In this document: positions 13,356-26,151 of the stretch, in pieces
Numbering within the stretch: the stretch's first letter is position 1
How the letters are laid out: each line of letters opens with the position of its first letter
NCBI GenBank assembly: GCA_916048095.2
Contig: OU696587.1
Location: 7,724,493-7,788,492, forward strand
Direction of reading: 5' to 3'
DNA from: Sacculina carcini
Taxonomy: Eukaryota > Arthropoda > Thecostraca > Sacculinidae
DNA: 64,000 nucleotides
Made by a program: the position numbers and the translations under genes
The notes under the pieces: model-generated
What the model was told of the DNA's origin: nothing
The model's database searches: none
The model's input: only the letters and a program-made list of their open reading frames with translations

Positions 13356-15137
13356 AAGTGTAGCCTAAGTGTTACCTAAGTGTTACCTAAGTGTTACCTA
13401 AGTGTACCCTAAGTGTACCCTAAGTGTACCCTAAGTGATACCTAAGTGTTACCCAAGTGTTACCCAAGTGTTACCTAAGTGTTACCTAAGTGTTACCCAA
13501 GTGTTACCCAAGTGTTACCTAAGTGTTACCTAAGTGTGCCCTAAGTGTGCCCTAAGTGTTACCTAAGTGTTACCTAAGTGTTACCTAAGTGTTACCTAAG
13601 TGTGCCCTAAGTGTTACCTAAGTGTGCCCTAAGTGTGCCCTAAGTGTGCCCTAAGTGTTACCTAAGTGTGCCCTAACTGTTACCTAAGTGTTACCTAAGT
13701 GTTACCTAAGTGTTACCTAAGTGTTACCTAAGTGTGCCCTAAGTGTTACCTAAGTGTGCCCTAAGTGTTACCTAAGTGTGCCCTAAGTGTTACCTAAGTG
13801 TGCCCTAAGTGTTACCTAAGTGTGCCCTAACTGTTACCTAAGTGTGCCCTAACTGTTACCTAAGTGTGCCCTAAGTGTTACCTAAGTGTTACCTAAGTGT
13901 GCCCTAACTGTTACCTAAGTGTGCCCTAACTGTTACCTAAGTGTGCCCTAAGTGTGCCCTAACTGTTACCTAAGTGTGCCCTAAGTGTTACCTAAGTGTG
14001 CCCTAAGTGTTACCTAAGTGTTACCTAAGTGTGCCCTAACTGTTACCTAAGTGTGCCCTAACTGTTACCTAAGTGTGCCCTAAGTGTTACCTAAGTGTTA
14101 CCTAAGTGTGCCCTAAGTGTTACCTAAGTGTGCCCTAAGTGTGCCCTAAGTGTTACCTAAGTGTGCCCTAAGTGTTACCTAAGTGTGCCCTAAGTGTTAC
14201 CTAAGTGTGCCCTAAGTGTTACCTAAGTGTGCCCTAAGTGTTACCTAAGTGTGCCCTAAGTGTTACCTAAGTGTGCCCTAAGTGTGCCCTAAGTGTGCCC
14301 TAAGTGTTACCTAAGTGTGCCCTAACTGTTACCTAAGTGTTACCTAAGTGTTACCTAAGTGTTACCTAAGTGTTACCTAAGTGTGCCCTAAGTGTTACCT
14401 AAGTGTGCCCTAAGTGTTACCTAAGTGTGCCCTAAGTGTTACCTAAGTGTGCCCTAACTGTTACCTAAGTGTGCCCTAACTGTTACCTAAGTGTTACCTA
14501 AGTGTTACCTAAGTGTGCCCTAAGTGTTACCTAAGTGTGCCCTAACTGTTACCTAAGTGTGCCCTAACTGTTACCTAAGTGTGCCCTAAGTGTTACTTAA
14601 GTGTTACCTAAGTGTGCCCTAACTGTTACCTACGTGTGCCCTAAGTGTAGCCTAAGTGTTACCTAAGTGTTACCTAAGTGTTACCTAAGTGTTACCTAAG
14701 TGTACCCTAAGTGTACCCTAAGTGTTACCTAAGTGTTACCTAAGTGTTACCTAAGTGTTACCTAAGTGTTACCTAAGTGTTACCTAAGTGTGCCCTAACT
14801 GTTACCTAAGTGTGCCCTAAGTGTGCCCTAAGTGTTACCTAAGTGTGCCCTAACTATTACCTAAGTGTGCCCTAAGTGTTACCTAAGTGTGCCCTAAGTG
14901 TTACCTAAGTGTACCCTAAGTGTACCCTAAGTGATACCTAAGTGTTACCTAAGTGTTACCTAAGTGTTACCTAAGTGTGCCCTAAGTGTGCCCTAAGTGT
15001 GCCCTAAGTGTGCCCTAAGTGTTACCTAAGTGTGCCCTAAGTGTTACCTATGTGTGCCCTAAGTGTTACCTAAGTGTGCCCTAAGTGTTACCTAAGTGTG
15101 CCCTAAGTGTTACCTAAGTGTGCCCTAAGTGTTACCT

Positions 15138-15346
15138 AACTGTGCCCCAACTTTTACCTAAGTGTTACCTAAGTGTTACCTAAGTGTGCCCTAAGTGTTA
15201 CCTAACTGTTACCTAAGTGTTACCTAAGTGTTACCTAAGTGTTACCTAAGTGTGCCCTAAGTGTGCCCTAAGTGTTACCTAAGTGTTACCTAAGTGTGCC
15301 CTAAGTGTGCCCTAAGTGTTACCTAAGTATGCCCTAAGTGTTGCCT
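15138..15346. repeat. Module core copy 6 (17-unit spacing)
   Basis: Copy of 8,350 at offset 6,788 bp, with the same 17-unit spacing. Confidence 0.9.
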
Positions 15347-15687
15347 AAGTGTGCCCTAAGTGTTACCTAAGTGTGCCCTAAGTGTGCCCTAAGTGTTACC
15401 TAAGTGTGCCCTAAGTGTTACCTAAGTGTGCCCTAAGTGTTACCTAAGTGTATCCTAAGTGTTACCTAAGTGTTACCTAAGTGTTACCCAAGTGTTACCT
15501 AAGTGTTACCTAAGTGTTACCCAAGTGTTACCCAAGTGTTACCTAAGTGTTACCTAAGTGTGCCCTAAGTGTTACCTAAGTGTGCCCTAAGTGTTACCTA
15601 ACTGTTACCTAAGTGTTACCTAAGTGTTACCTAAGTGTGCCCTAAGTGTGCCCTAAGTGTTACCTAAGTGTGCCCTAAGTGTTACCT

Positions 15688-15699
15688 AAGTGTTGCCCT
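15688..15699. repeat. 12-bp variant unit 2
   Basis: Same AAGTGTTGCCCT, 6,788 bp after the first. It lies 363 bp after an AAGTATGCCCT, as the first one does. Confidence 0.95.
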
Positions 15700-16755
15700 A
15701 AGTGTTGCCTAAGTGTGCCCTAAGTGTTACCTAAGTGTGCCCTAAGTGTGCCCTAAGTGTGCCCTAAGTGTTACCTAAGTGTGCCCTAAGTGTTACCTAA
15801 GTGTGCCCTAAGTGTTACCTAAGTGTATCCTAAGTGTTACCTAAGTGTTACCTAAGTGTTACCCAAGTGTTACCTAAGTGTTACCTAAGTGTTACCTAAG
15901 TGTTACCTAAGTGTTACCTAAGTGTGCCCTAACTGTTACCTAAGTGTGCCCTAAGTGTTACCTAAGTGTTACCTAAGTGTTACCTAAGTGTTACCTAAGT
16001 GTTACCTAAGTGTGCCCTAACTGTTACCTAAGTGTGCCCTAAGTGTGCCCTAAGTGTTACCTAAGTGTGCCCTAAGTGTTACCTAAGTGTGCCCTAAGTG
16101 TTACCTAAGTGTGCCCTAAGTGTTACCTAAGTGTGCCCTAAGTGTTACCTAAGTGTTACCCAAGTGTGCCCTAACTGTTACCTAAGTGTGCCCTAAGTGT
16201 TACCTAAGTGTGCCCTAAGTGTTACCTAAGTGTTACCTAAGTGTGCCCTAAGTGTTACCTAAGTGTGCCCTAAGTGTTACCCAAGTGTGCCCTAAGTGTT
16301 ACCTAACTGTGCCCCAACTGTTACCTAAGTGTTACTTAAGTGTTACCTAAGTGTGCCCTAACTGTTACCTAAGTGTTACCTAAGTGTTACCTAAGTGTGC
16401 CCTAAGTGTTACCTAAGTGTGCCCTAACTGTTACCTAAGTGTGCCCTAAGTGTTACCTAAGTGTTACCTAAGTGTGCCCTAACTGTTACCTAAGTGTGCC
16501 CTAAGTGTAGCCTAAGTGTTACCTAAGTGTTACCTAAGTGTTACCTAAGTGTACCCTAAGTGTACCCTAAGTGATACCTAAGTGTTACCTAAGTGTTACC
16601 TAAGTGTGCCCTAAGTGTGCCCTAAGTGTGCCCTAAGTGTTACCTAAGTGTGCCCTAAGTGTTACCTAAGTGTGCCCTAAGTGTTACCTATGTGTGCCCT
16701 AAGTGTTACCTAAGTGTGCCCTAAGTGTTACCTAAGTGTGCCCTAAGTGTTACCT

Positions 16756-16975
16756 AACTGTGCCCCAACTTTTACCTAAGTGTTACCTAAGTGTTACCTA
16801 AGTGTGCCCTAAGTGTTACCTAACTGTTACCTAAGTGTTACCTAAGTGTTACCTAAGTGTGCCCTAAGTGTGCCCTAAGTGTTACCTAAGTGTTACCTAA
16901 GTGTTACCTAAGTGTTACCTAAGTGTGCCCTAAGTGTGCCCTAAGTGTTACCTAAGTATGCCCTAAGTGTTGCCT
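16756..16975. repeat. Module core copy 7 (18-unit spacing)
   Basis: Copy of 9,968 at offset 6,788 bp, with the same 18-unit spacing. Confidence 0.9.
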
Positions 16976-17833
16976 AAGTGTGCCCTAAGTGTGCCCTAAG
17001 TGTTACCTAAGTGTGCCCTAAGTGTTACCCAAGTGTGCCCTAAGTGTTACCTAAGTGTATCCTAAGTGTTACCTAAGTGTTACCTAAGTGTTACCTAAGT
17101 GTTACCCAAGTGTTACCTAAGTGTTACCCAAGTGTTACCCAAGTGTTACCTAAGTGTTACCTAAGTGTTACCTAAGTGTTACCTAAGTGTGCCCTAAGTG
17201 TGCCCTAAGTGTTACCTAAGTGTGCCCTAAGTGTTACCTAAGTGTTACCTAAGTGTTACCTAAGTGTTACCTAAGTGTTACCTAAGTGTTACCTAAGTGT
17301 GCCCTAAGTGTGCCCTAACTGTTACCTAAGTGTGCCCTAAGTGTTACCTAAGTGTTACCTATGTGTGCCCTAACTGTTACCTAAGTGTGCCCTAATTGTT
17401 ACCTAAGTGTGCCCTAACTGTTACCTAAGTGTTACCTAAGTGTTACCTAAGTGTGCCCTAAGTGTTACCTAAGTGTGCCCTAACTGTTACCTAAGTGTGC
17501 CCTAAGTGTTACTTAAGTGTTACCTAAGTGTGCCCTAACTGTTACCTAAGTGTGCCCTAAGTGTACCCTAAGTGTTACCTAAGTGTTACCTAAGTGTTAC
17601 CTAAGTGTACCCTAAGTGTACCCTAAGTGTACCCTAAGTGATACCTAAGTGTTACCTAAGTGTTACCTAAGTGTTACCTAAGTGTGCCCTAAGTGTGCCC
17701 TAAGTGTGCCCTAAGTGTTACCTAAGTGTGCCCTAAGTGTTACCTATGTGTGCCCTAAGTGTTACCTAAGTGTGCCCTAAGTGTTACCTAAGTGTGCCCT
17801 AAGTGTTACCTAAGTGTGCCCTAAGTGTTACCT

Positions 17834-18031
17834 AACTGTGCCCCAACTTTTACCTAAGTGTTACCTAAGTGTTACCTAAGTGTGCCCTAAGTGTTACCTA
17901 ACTGTTACCTAAGTGTTACCTAAGTGTTACCTAAGTGTGCCCTAAGTGTGCCCTAAGTGTTACCTAAGTGTTACCTAAGTGTGCCCTAAGTGTGCCCTAA
18001 GTGTTACCTAAGTATGCCCTAAGTGTTGCCT
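17834..18031. repeat. Module core copy 8
   Basis: Copy of 11,046 at offset 6,788 bp. Upstream, at 17,559, this copy has AAGTGTACCCT where its relatives at 10,771 and about 20,607 have AAGTGTAGCCT, a private change. Confidence 0.9.
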
Positions 18032-18735
18032 AAGTGTGCCCTAAGTGTTACCTAAGTGTGCCCTAAGTGTGCCCTAAGTGTTACCTAAGTGTACCCTAAG
18101 TGTTACCTAAGTGTGCCCTAAGTGTTACCTAAGTGTATCCTAAGTGTTACCTAAGTGTTACCTAAGTGTTACCCAAGTGTTACCTAAGTGTTACCTAAGT
18201 GTTACCCAAGTGTTACCTAAGTGTTACCTAAGTGTGCCCTAAGTGTTACCTAAGTGTGCCCTAAGTGTTACCTAAGTGTTACCTAAGTGTTACCTAAGTG
18301 TTACCTAAGTGTGCCCTAAGTGTGCCCTAACTGTTACCTAAGTGTGCCCTAAGTGTTACCTAAGTGTGCCCTAAGTGTTACCTAAGTGTGCCCTAAGTGT
18401 TACCTAAGTGTGCCCTAAGTGTGCCCTAAGTGTTACCTAAGTGTGCCCTAAGTGTTACCTAAGTGTGCCCTAAGTGTTACCTAAGTGTGCCCTAAGTGTG
18501 CCCTAAGTGTTACCTAAGTGTGCCCTAAGTGTTACCTAAGTGTGCCCTAAGTGTTACCTAAGTGTGCCCTAAGTGTTACCTAAGTGTGCCCTAAGTGTTA
18601 CCTAAGTGTGCCCTAAGTGTTACCTAAGTGTGCCCTAAGTGTTACCTAACTGTTACCTAAGTGTTACCTAAGTGTTACCTAAGTGTGCCCTAAGTGTGCC
18701 CTAAGTGTTACCTAAGTGTGCCCTAAGTGTTACCT

Positions 18736-18747
18736 AAGTGTTGCCCT
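18736..18747. repeat. 12-bp variant unit 3
   Basis: Same unit, 3,048 bp after the second. No AAGTATGCCCT lies 363 bp upstream, because the tandem-duplication junction near 18,638 falls between. Confidence 0.95.
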
Positions 18748-19803
18748 AAGTGTTGCCTAAGTGTGCCCTAAGTGTTACCTAAGTGTGCCCTAAGTGTGCC
18801 CTAAGTGTGCCCTAAGTGTTACCTAAGTGTGCCCTAAGTGTTACCTAAGTGTGCCCTAAGTGTTACCTAAGTGTATCCTAAGTGTTACCTAAGTGTTACC
18901 TAAGTGTTACCCAAGTGTTACCTAAGTGTTACCTAAGTGTTACCTAAGTGTTACCTAAGTGTTACCTAAGTGTGCCCTAACTGTTACCTAAGTGTGCCCT
19001 AAGTGTTACCTAAGTGTTACCTAAGTGTTACCTAAGTGTTACCTAAGTGTTACCTAAGTGTGCCCTAACTGTTACCTAAGTGTGCCCTAAGTGTGCCCTA
19101 AGTGTTACCTAAGTGTGCCCTAACTGTTACCTAAGTGTGCCCTAAGTGTTACCTAAGTGTGCCCTAAGTGTTACCTAAGTGTGCCCTAAGTGTTACCTAA
19201 GTGTTACCCAAGTGTGCCCTAACTGTTACCTAAGTGTGCCCTAAGTGTTACCTAAGTGTGCCCTAAGTGTTACCTAAGTGTTACCTAAGTGTGCCCTAAG
19301 TGTTACCTAAGTGTGCCCTAAGTGTTACCCAAGTGTGCCCTAAGTGTTACCTAACTGTGCCCCAACTGTTACCTAAGTGTTACTTAAGTGTTACCTAAGT
19401 GTGCCCTAACTGTTACCTAAGTGTTACCTAAGTGTTACCTAAGTGTGCCCTAAGTGTTACCTAAGTGTGCCCTAACTGTTACCTAAGTGTGCCCTAAGTG
19501 TTACTTAAGTGTTACCTAAGTGTGCCCTAACTGTTACCTAAGTGTGCCCTAAGTGTAGCCTAAGTGTTACCTAAGTGTTACCTAAGTGTTACCTAAGTGT
19601 ACCCTAAGTGTACCCTAAGTGATACCTAAGTGTTACCTAAGTGTTACCTAAGTGTGCCCTAAGTGTGCCCTAAGTGTGCCCTAAGTGTTACCTAAGTGTG
19701 CCCTAAGTGTTACCTAAGTGTGCCCTAAGTGTTACCTATGTGTGCCCTAAGTGTTACCTAAGTGTGCCCTAAGTGTTACCTAAGTGTGCCCTAAGTGTTA
19801 CCT

Positions 19804-20023
19804 AACTGTGCCCCAACTTTTACCTAAGTGTTACCTAAGTGTTACCTAAGTGTGCCCTAAGTGTTACCTAACTGTTACCTAAGTGTTACCTAAGTGTTAC
19901 CTAAGTGTGCCCTAAGTGTGCCCTAAGTGTTACCTAAGTGTTACCTAAGTGTTACCTAAGTGTTACCTAAGTGTGCCCTAAGTGTGCCCTAAGTGTTACC
20001 TAAGTATGCCCTAAGTGTTGCCT
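19804..20023. repeat. Module core copy 9 (18-unit spacing)
   Basis: Copy of 16,756 at offset 3,048 bp. Confidence 0.9.
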
Positions 20024-20881
20024 AAGTGTGCCCTAAGTGTGCCCTAAGTGTTACCTAAGTGTGCCCTAAGTGTTACCCAAGTGTGCCCTAAGTGTTACCT
20101 AAGTGTATCCTAAGTGTTACCTAAGTGTTACCTAAGTGTTACCTAAGTGTTACCCAAGTGTTACCTAAGTGTTACCCAAGTGTTACCCAAGTGTTACCTA
20201 AGTGTTACCTAAGTGTTACCTAAGTGTTACCTAAGTGTGCCCTAAGTGTGCCCTAAGTGTTACCTAAGTGTGCCCTAAGTGTTACCTAAGTGTTACCTAA
20301 GTGTTACCTAAGTGTTACCTAAGTGTTACCTAAGTGTTACCTAAGTGTGCCCTAAGTGTGCCCTAACTGTTACCTAAGTGTGCCCTAAGTGTTACCTAAG
20401 TGTTACCTATGTGTGCCCTAACTGTTACCTAAGTGTGCCCTAATTGTTACCTAAGTGTGCCCTAACTGTTACCTAAGTGTTACCTAAGTGTTACCTAAGT
20501 GTGCCCTAAGTGTTACCTAAGTGTGCCCTAACTGTTACCTAAGTGTGCCCTAAGTGTTACTTAAGTGTTACCTAAGTGTGCCCTAACTGTTACCTAAGTG
20601 TGCCCTAAGTGTAGCCTAAGTGTTACCTAAGTGTTACCTAAGTGTTACCTAAGTGTACCCTAAGTGTACCCTAAGTGTACCCTAAGTGATACCTAAGTGT
20701 TACCTAAGTGTTACCTAAGTGTTACCTAAGTGTGCCCTAAGTGTGCCCTAAGTGTGCCCTAAGTGTTACCTAAGTGTGCCCTAAGTGTTACCTATGTGTG
20801 CCCTAAGTGTTACCTAAGTGTGCCCTAAGTGTTACCTAAGTGTGCCCTAAGTGTTACCTAAGTGTGCCCTAAGTGTTACCT

Positions 20882-21079
20882 AACTGTGCCCCAACTTTTA
20901 CCTAAGTGTTACCTAAGTGTTACCTAAGTGTGCCCTAAGTGTTACCTAACTGTTACCTAAGTGTTACCTAAGTGTTACCTAAGTGTGCCCTAAGTGTGCC
21001 CTAAGTGTTACCTAAGTGTTACCTAAGTGTGCCCTAAGTGTGCCCTAAGTGTTACCTAAGTATGCCCTAAGTGTTGCCT
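20882..21079. repeat. Module core copy 10
   Basis: Copy of 17,834 at offset 3,048 bp. The AAGTGTATCCT unit expected downstream at 21,179 reads AAGTGTAACCT here, a one-base private variant. Confidence 0.9.
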
Positions 21080-21685
21080 AAGTGTGCCCTAAGTGTTACC
21101 TAAGTGTGCCCTAAGTGTGCCCTAAGTGTTACCTAAGTGTACCCTAAGTGTTACCTAAGTGTGCCCTAAGTGTTACCTAAGTGTAACCTAAGTGTTACCT
21201 AAGTGTTACCTAAGTGTTACCCAAGTGTTACCTAAGTGTTACCTAAGTGTTACCCAAGTGTTACCTAAGTGTTACCTAAGTGTGCCCTAAGTGTTACCTA
21301 AGTGTGCCCTAAGTGTTACCTAAGTGTTACCTAAGTGTTACCTAAGTGTTACCTAAGTGTGCCCTAAGTGTGCCCTAACTGTTACCTAAGTGTGCCCTAA
21401 GTGTTACCTAAGTGTGCCCTAAGTGTTACCTAAGTGTGCCCTAAGTGTTACCTAAGTGTGCCCTAAGTGTGCCCTAAGTGTTACCTAAGTGTGCCCTAAG
21501 TGTTACCTAAGTGTGCCCTAAGTGTTACCTAAGTGTGCCCTAAGTGTGCCCTAAGTGTTACCTAAGTGTGCCCTAAGTGTTACCTAAGTGTGCCCTAAGT
21601 GTTACCTAAGTGTGCCCTAAGTGTTACCTAAGTGTGCCCTAAGTGTTACCTAAGTGTGCCCTAAGTGTTACCTAAGTGTGCCCTA

Positions 21686-23180
21686 AGTGTGCCCTAAGTG
21701 TGCCCTAAGTGTTACCTAAGTGTGCCCTAACTGTTACCTAAGTGTTACCTAAGTGTTACCTAAGTGTGCCCTAACTGTTACCTAAGTGTGCCCTAACTGT
21801 TACCTAAGTGTGCCCTATATGTTACCTAAGTGTTACCTAAGTGTTACCTAAGTGTTACCTAAGTGTGCCCTAACTGTTACCTAAGTGTGCCCTAAGTGTT
21901 ACCTAAGTGTGCCCTAAGTGTTACCTAAGTGTTACCTAAGTGTTACCTAAGTGTTACCTAAGTGTTACCTAAGTGTTACCTAAGTGTGCCCTAACTGTTA
22001 CCTAAGTGTGCCCTAAGTGTGCCCTAAGTGTTACCTAAGTGTGCCCTAACTGTTACCTAAGTGTGCCCTAAGTGTTACCTAAGTGTGCCCTAAGTGTTAC
22101 CTAAGTGTGCCCTAAGTGTTACCTAAGTGTTACCCAAGTGTGCCCTAACTGTTACCTAAGTGTGCCCTAACTGTTACCTAAGTGTGCCCTAAGTGTTACC
22201 TAAGTGTGCCCTAAGTGTTACCTAAGTGTTACCTAAGTGTGCCCTAAGTGTTACCTAAGTGTGCCCTAAGTGTTACCCAAGTGTGCCCTAAGTGTTACCT
22301 AACTGTGCCCCAACTGTTACCTAAGTGTTACTTAAGTGTTACCTAAGTGTGCCCTAAGTGTTACCTAACTGTTACCTAAGTGTACCCTAAGTGTTACCTA
22401 AGTGTTACCCAAGTGTTACCCAAGTGTTACCTAAGTGTTACCTAAGTGTTACCCAAGTGTTACCCAAGTGTTACCTAAGTGTTACCTAAGTGTGCCCTAA
22501 GTGTGCCCTAAGTGTTACCTAAGTGTTACCTAAGTGTTACCTAAGTGTTACCTAAGTGTGCCCTAAGTGTGCCCTAAGTGTTACCTAAGTGTGCCCTAAG
22601 TGTTACCTAAGTGTTACCTAAGTGTTACCTAAGTGTTACCTAAGTGTTACCTAAGTGTGCCCTAACTGTTACCTAAGTGTGCCCTAAGTGTGCCCTAAGT
22701 GTTACCCAAGTGTGCCCTAACTGTTACCTAAGTGTGCCCTAAGTGTTACCTAAGTGTGCCCTAACTGTTACCTAAGTGTGCCCTATATGTTACCTAAGTG
22801 TTACCTAAGTGTTACCTAAGTGTTACCTAAGTGTGCCCTAACTGTTACCTAAGTGTGCCCTAAGTGTTACCTAAGTGTGCCCTAAGTGTTACCTAAGTGT
22901 TACCTAAGTGTTACCTAAGTGTTACCTAAGTGTTACCTAAGTGTTACCTAAGTGTGCCCTAACTGTTACCTAAGTGTGCCCTAAGTGTGCCCTAAGTGTT
23001 ACCTAAGTGTGCCCTAACTGTTACCTAAGTGTGCCCTAAGTGTTACCTAAGTGTGCCCTAAGTGTTACCTAAGTGTGCCCTAAGTGTTACCTAAGTGTTA
23101 CCCAAGTGTGCCCTAACTGTTACCTAAGTGTGCCCTAACTGTTACCTAAGTGTGCCCTAAGTGTTACCTAAGTGTGCCCT
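21686..23180. repeat. 9.83-kb-offset block, copy 2
   Basis: Carries ATATGTTACCT at 21,817 and 22,785, matching 11,981 and 12,960. This shows the 6,788-bp copy continued past the nested 3,048-bp duplication. Confidence 0.8.
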
Positions 23181-24335
23181 AAGTGTTACCTAAGTGTTAC
23201 CTAAGTGTGCCCTAAGTGTTACCTAAGTGTGCCCTAAGTGTTACCCAAGTGTGCCCTAAGTGTTACCTAACTGTGCCCCAACTGTTACCTAAGTGTTACT
23301 TAAGTGTTACCTAAGTGTGCCCTAAGTGTTACCTAACTGTTACCTAAGTGTACCCTAAGTGTTACCTAAGTGTTACCCAAGTGTTACCCAAGTGTTACCT
23401 AAGTGTTACCTAAGTGTTACCTAAGTTTTACCTAAGTGTGCCCTAAGTGTGCCCTAAGTGTGCCCTAAGTGTTACCTAAGTGTTACCTAAGTGTGCCCTA
23501 AGTGTGCCCTAAGTGTTACCTAAGTATGCCCTAAGTGTTACCTAAGTGTGCCCTAAGTGTGCCCTAAGTGTTACCTAAGTGTGCCCTAAGTGTTACCTAA
23601 GTGTATCCTAAGTGTTACCTAAGTGTTACCTAAGTGTTACCCAAGTGTTACCCAAGTGTTACCTAAGTGTTACCCAAGTGTTACCTAAGTGTTACCTAAG
23701 TGTGCCCTAAGTGTGCCCTAAGTGTTACCTAAGTGTGCCCTAAGTGTTACCTAAGTGTTACCTAAGTGTTACCTAAGTGTTACCTAAGTGTTACCTAAGT
23801 GTGCCCTAAGTGTGCCCTAACTGTTACCTAAGTGTGCCCTAAGTGTTACCTAAGTGTTACCTATGTGTGCCCTAACTGTTACCTAAGTGTGCCCTAATTG
23901 TTACCTAAGTGTGCCCTAACTGTTACCTAAGTGTTACCTAAGTGTTACCTAAGTGTGCCCTAAGTGTTACCTAAGTGTGCCCTAACTGTTACCTAAGTGT
24001 GCCCTAAGTGTTACTTAAGTGTTACCTAAGTGTGCCCTAACTGTTACCTAAGTGTGCCCTAAGTGTAGCCTAAGTGTTACCTAAGTGTTACCTAAGTGTT
24101 ACCTAAGTGTACCCTAAGTGTACCCTAAGTGATACCTAAGTGTTACCTAAGTGTTACCTAAGTGTTACCTAAGTGTGCCCTAAGTGTGCCCTAAGTGTGC
24201 CCTAAGTGTGCCCTAAGTGTTACCTAAGTGTGCCCTAAGTGTTACCTATGTGTGCCCTAAGTGTTACCTAAGTGTGCCCTAAGTGTTACCTAAGTGTGCC
24301 CTAAGTGTTACCTAAGTGTGCCCTAAGTGTTACCT

Positions 24336-24533
24336 AACTGTGCCCCAACTTTTACCTAAGTGTTACCTAAGTGTTACCTAAGTGTGCCCTAAGTGTTACC
24401 TAACTGTTACCTAAGTGTTACCTAAGTGTTACCTAAGTGTGCCCTAAGTGTGCCCTAAGTGTTACCTAAGTGTTACCTAAGTGTGCCCTAAGTGTGCCCT
24501 AAGTGTTACCTAAGTATGCCCTAAGTGTTGCCT
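24336..24533. repeat. Module core copy 11
   Basis: Standard 16-unit spacing, followed 363 bp after its AAGTATGCCCT by a 12-bp unit at 24,875. Partner at 29,518 (offset 5,182). Confidence 0.9.
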
Positions 24534-24874
24534 AAGTGTGCCCTAAGTGTTACCTAAGTGTGCCCTAAGTGTGCCCTAAGTGTTACCTAAGTGTGCCCTA
24601 AGTGTTACCTAAGTGTGCCCTAAGTGTTACCTAAGTGTATCCTAAGTGTTACCTAAGTGTTACCTAAGTGTTACCCAAGTGTTACCTAAGTGTTACCTAA
24701 GTGTTACCCAAGTGTTACCCAAGTGTTACCTAAGTGTTACCTAAGTGTGCCCTAAGTGTTACCTAAGTGTGCCCTAAGTGTTACCTAACTGTTACCTAAG
24801 TGTTACCTAAGTGTTACCTAAGTGTGCCCTAAGTGTGCCCTAAGTGTTACCTAAGTGTGCCCTAAGTGTTACCT

Positions 24875-24886
24875 AAGTGTTGCCCT
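24875..24886. repeat. 12-bp variant unit 4
   Basis: Same unit, again 363 bp after an AAGTATGCCCT (24,512). Confidence 0.95.
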
Positions 24887-25931
24887 AAGTGTTGCCTAAG
24901 TGTGCCCTAAGTGTTACCTAAGTGTGCCCTAAGTGTGCCCTAAGTGTGCCCTAAGTGTTACCTAAGTGTGCCCTAAGTGTTACCTAAGTGTATCCTAAGT
25001 GTTACCTAAGTGTTACCTAAGTGTTACCCAAGTGTTACCTAAGTGTTACCTAAGTGTTACCTAAGTGTTACCTAAGTGTGCCCTAACTGTTACCTAAGTG
25101 TGCCCTAAGTGTTACCTAAGTGTTACCTAAGTGTTACCTAAGTGTTACCTAAGTGTTACCTAAGTGTGCCCTAACTGTTACCTAAGTGTGCCCTAAGTGT
25201 GCCCTAAGTGTTACCTAAGTGTGCCCTAACTGTTACCTAAGTGTGCCCTAAGTGTTACCTAAGTGTGCCCTAAGTGTTACCTAAGTGTGCCCTAAGTGTT
25301 ACCTAAGTGTTACCCAAGTGTGCCCTAACTGTTACCTAAGTGTGCCCTAACTGTTACCTAAGTGTGCCCTAAGTGTTACCTAAGTGTGCCCTAAGTGTTA
25401 CCTAAGTGTTACCTAAGTGTGCCCTAAGTGTTACCTAAGTGTGCCCTAAGTGTTACCCAAGTGTGCCCTAAGTGTTACCTAACTGTGCCCCAACTGTTAC
25501 CTAAGTGTTACTTAAGTGTTACCTAAGTGTGCCCTAACTGTTACCTAAGTGTTACCTAAGTGTTACCTAAGTGTGCCCTAAGTGTTACCTAAGTGTGCCC
25601 TAACTGTTACCTAAGTGTGCCCTAAGTGTTACTTAAGTGTTACCTAAGTGTGCCCTAAGTGTTACCTAAGTGTGCCCTAAGTGTAGCCTAAGTGTTACCT
25701 AAGTGTTACCTAAGTGTTACCTAAGTGTACCCTAAGTGTACCCTAAGTGATACCTAAGTGTTACCTAAGTGTTACCTAAGTGTTACCTAAGTGTGCCCTA
25801 AGTGTGCCCTAAGTGTGCCCTAAGTGTGCCCTAAGTGTTACCTAAGTGTGCCCTAAGTGTTACCTATGTGTGCCCTAAGTGTTACCTAAGTGTGCCCTAA
25901 GTGTTACCTAAGTGTGCCCTAAGTGTTACCT

Positions 25932-26151
25932 AACTGTGCCCCAACTTTTACCTAAGTGTTACCTAAGTGTTACCTAAGTGTGCCCTAAGTGTTACCTAAG
26001 TGTTACCTAAGTGTTACCTAAGTGTTACCTAAGTGTGCCCTAAGTGTGCCCTAAGTGTTACCTAAGTGTTACCTAAGTGTTACCTAAGTGTTACCTAAGT
26101 GTGCCCTAAGTGTGCCCTAAGTGTTACCTAAGTATGCCCTAAGTGTTGCCT
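25932..26151. repeat. Module core copy 12 (18-unit spacing)
   Basis: Expanded form, partner at 31,114 (offset 5,182). Confidence 0.9.

Larger units (their letters stand above)
13596..18638. repeat. 6,788-bp-offset block, copy 2
   Basis: Second copy of 6,808-11,850. Near 18,638 it stops matching copy 1 and jumps back to repeat 15,590 onward. Confidence 0.88.
15590..18638. repeat. 3,048-bp tandem duplication, left copy
   Basis: 277 units including one 12-bp unit. Every marker recurs 3,048 bp later (15,688 to 18,736; 16,756 to 19,804; 18,010 to 21,058). Confidence 0.87.
18639..21686. repeat. 3,048-bp tandem duplication, right copy
   Basis: Immediately adjacent second copy. At about 21,686 the sequence resumes the order found after 11,850, so this is an insertion by tandem duplication inside the 6,788-bp copy. 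Confidence 0.87.

Noticed and set aside
13355..13596. A distinct spacer between the two 6,788-bp copies
   Set aside because: It looked unusual (three AAGTGTACCCT, AAGTGATACCT, then CCC-ending units), but from 13,441 on it repeats the sequence at 12,561 (offset 880 bp) and the rest is ordinary module sequence. It is a local rearrangement, not new DNA.
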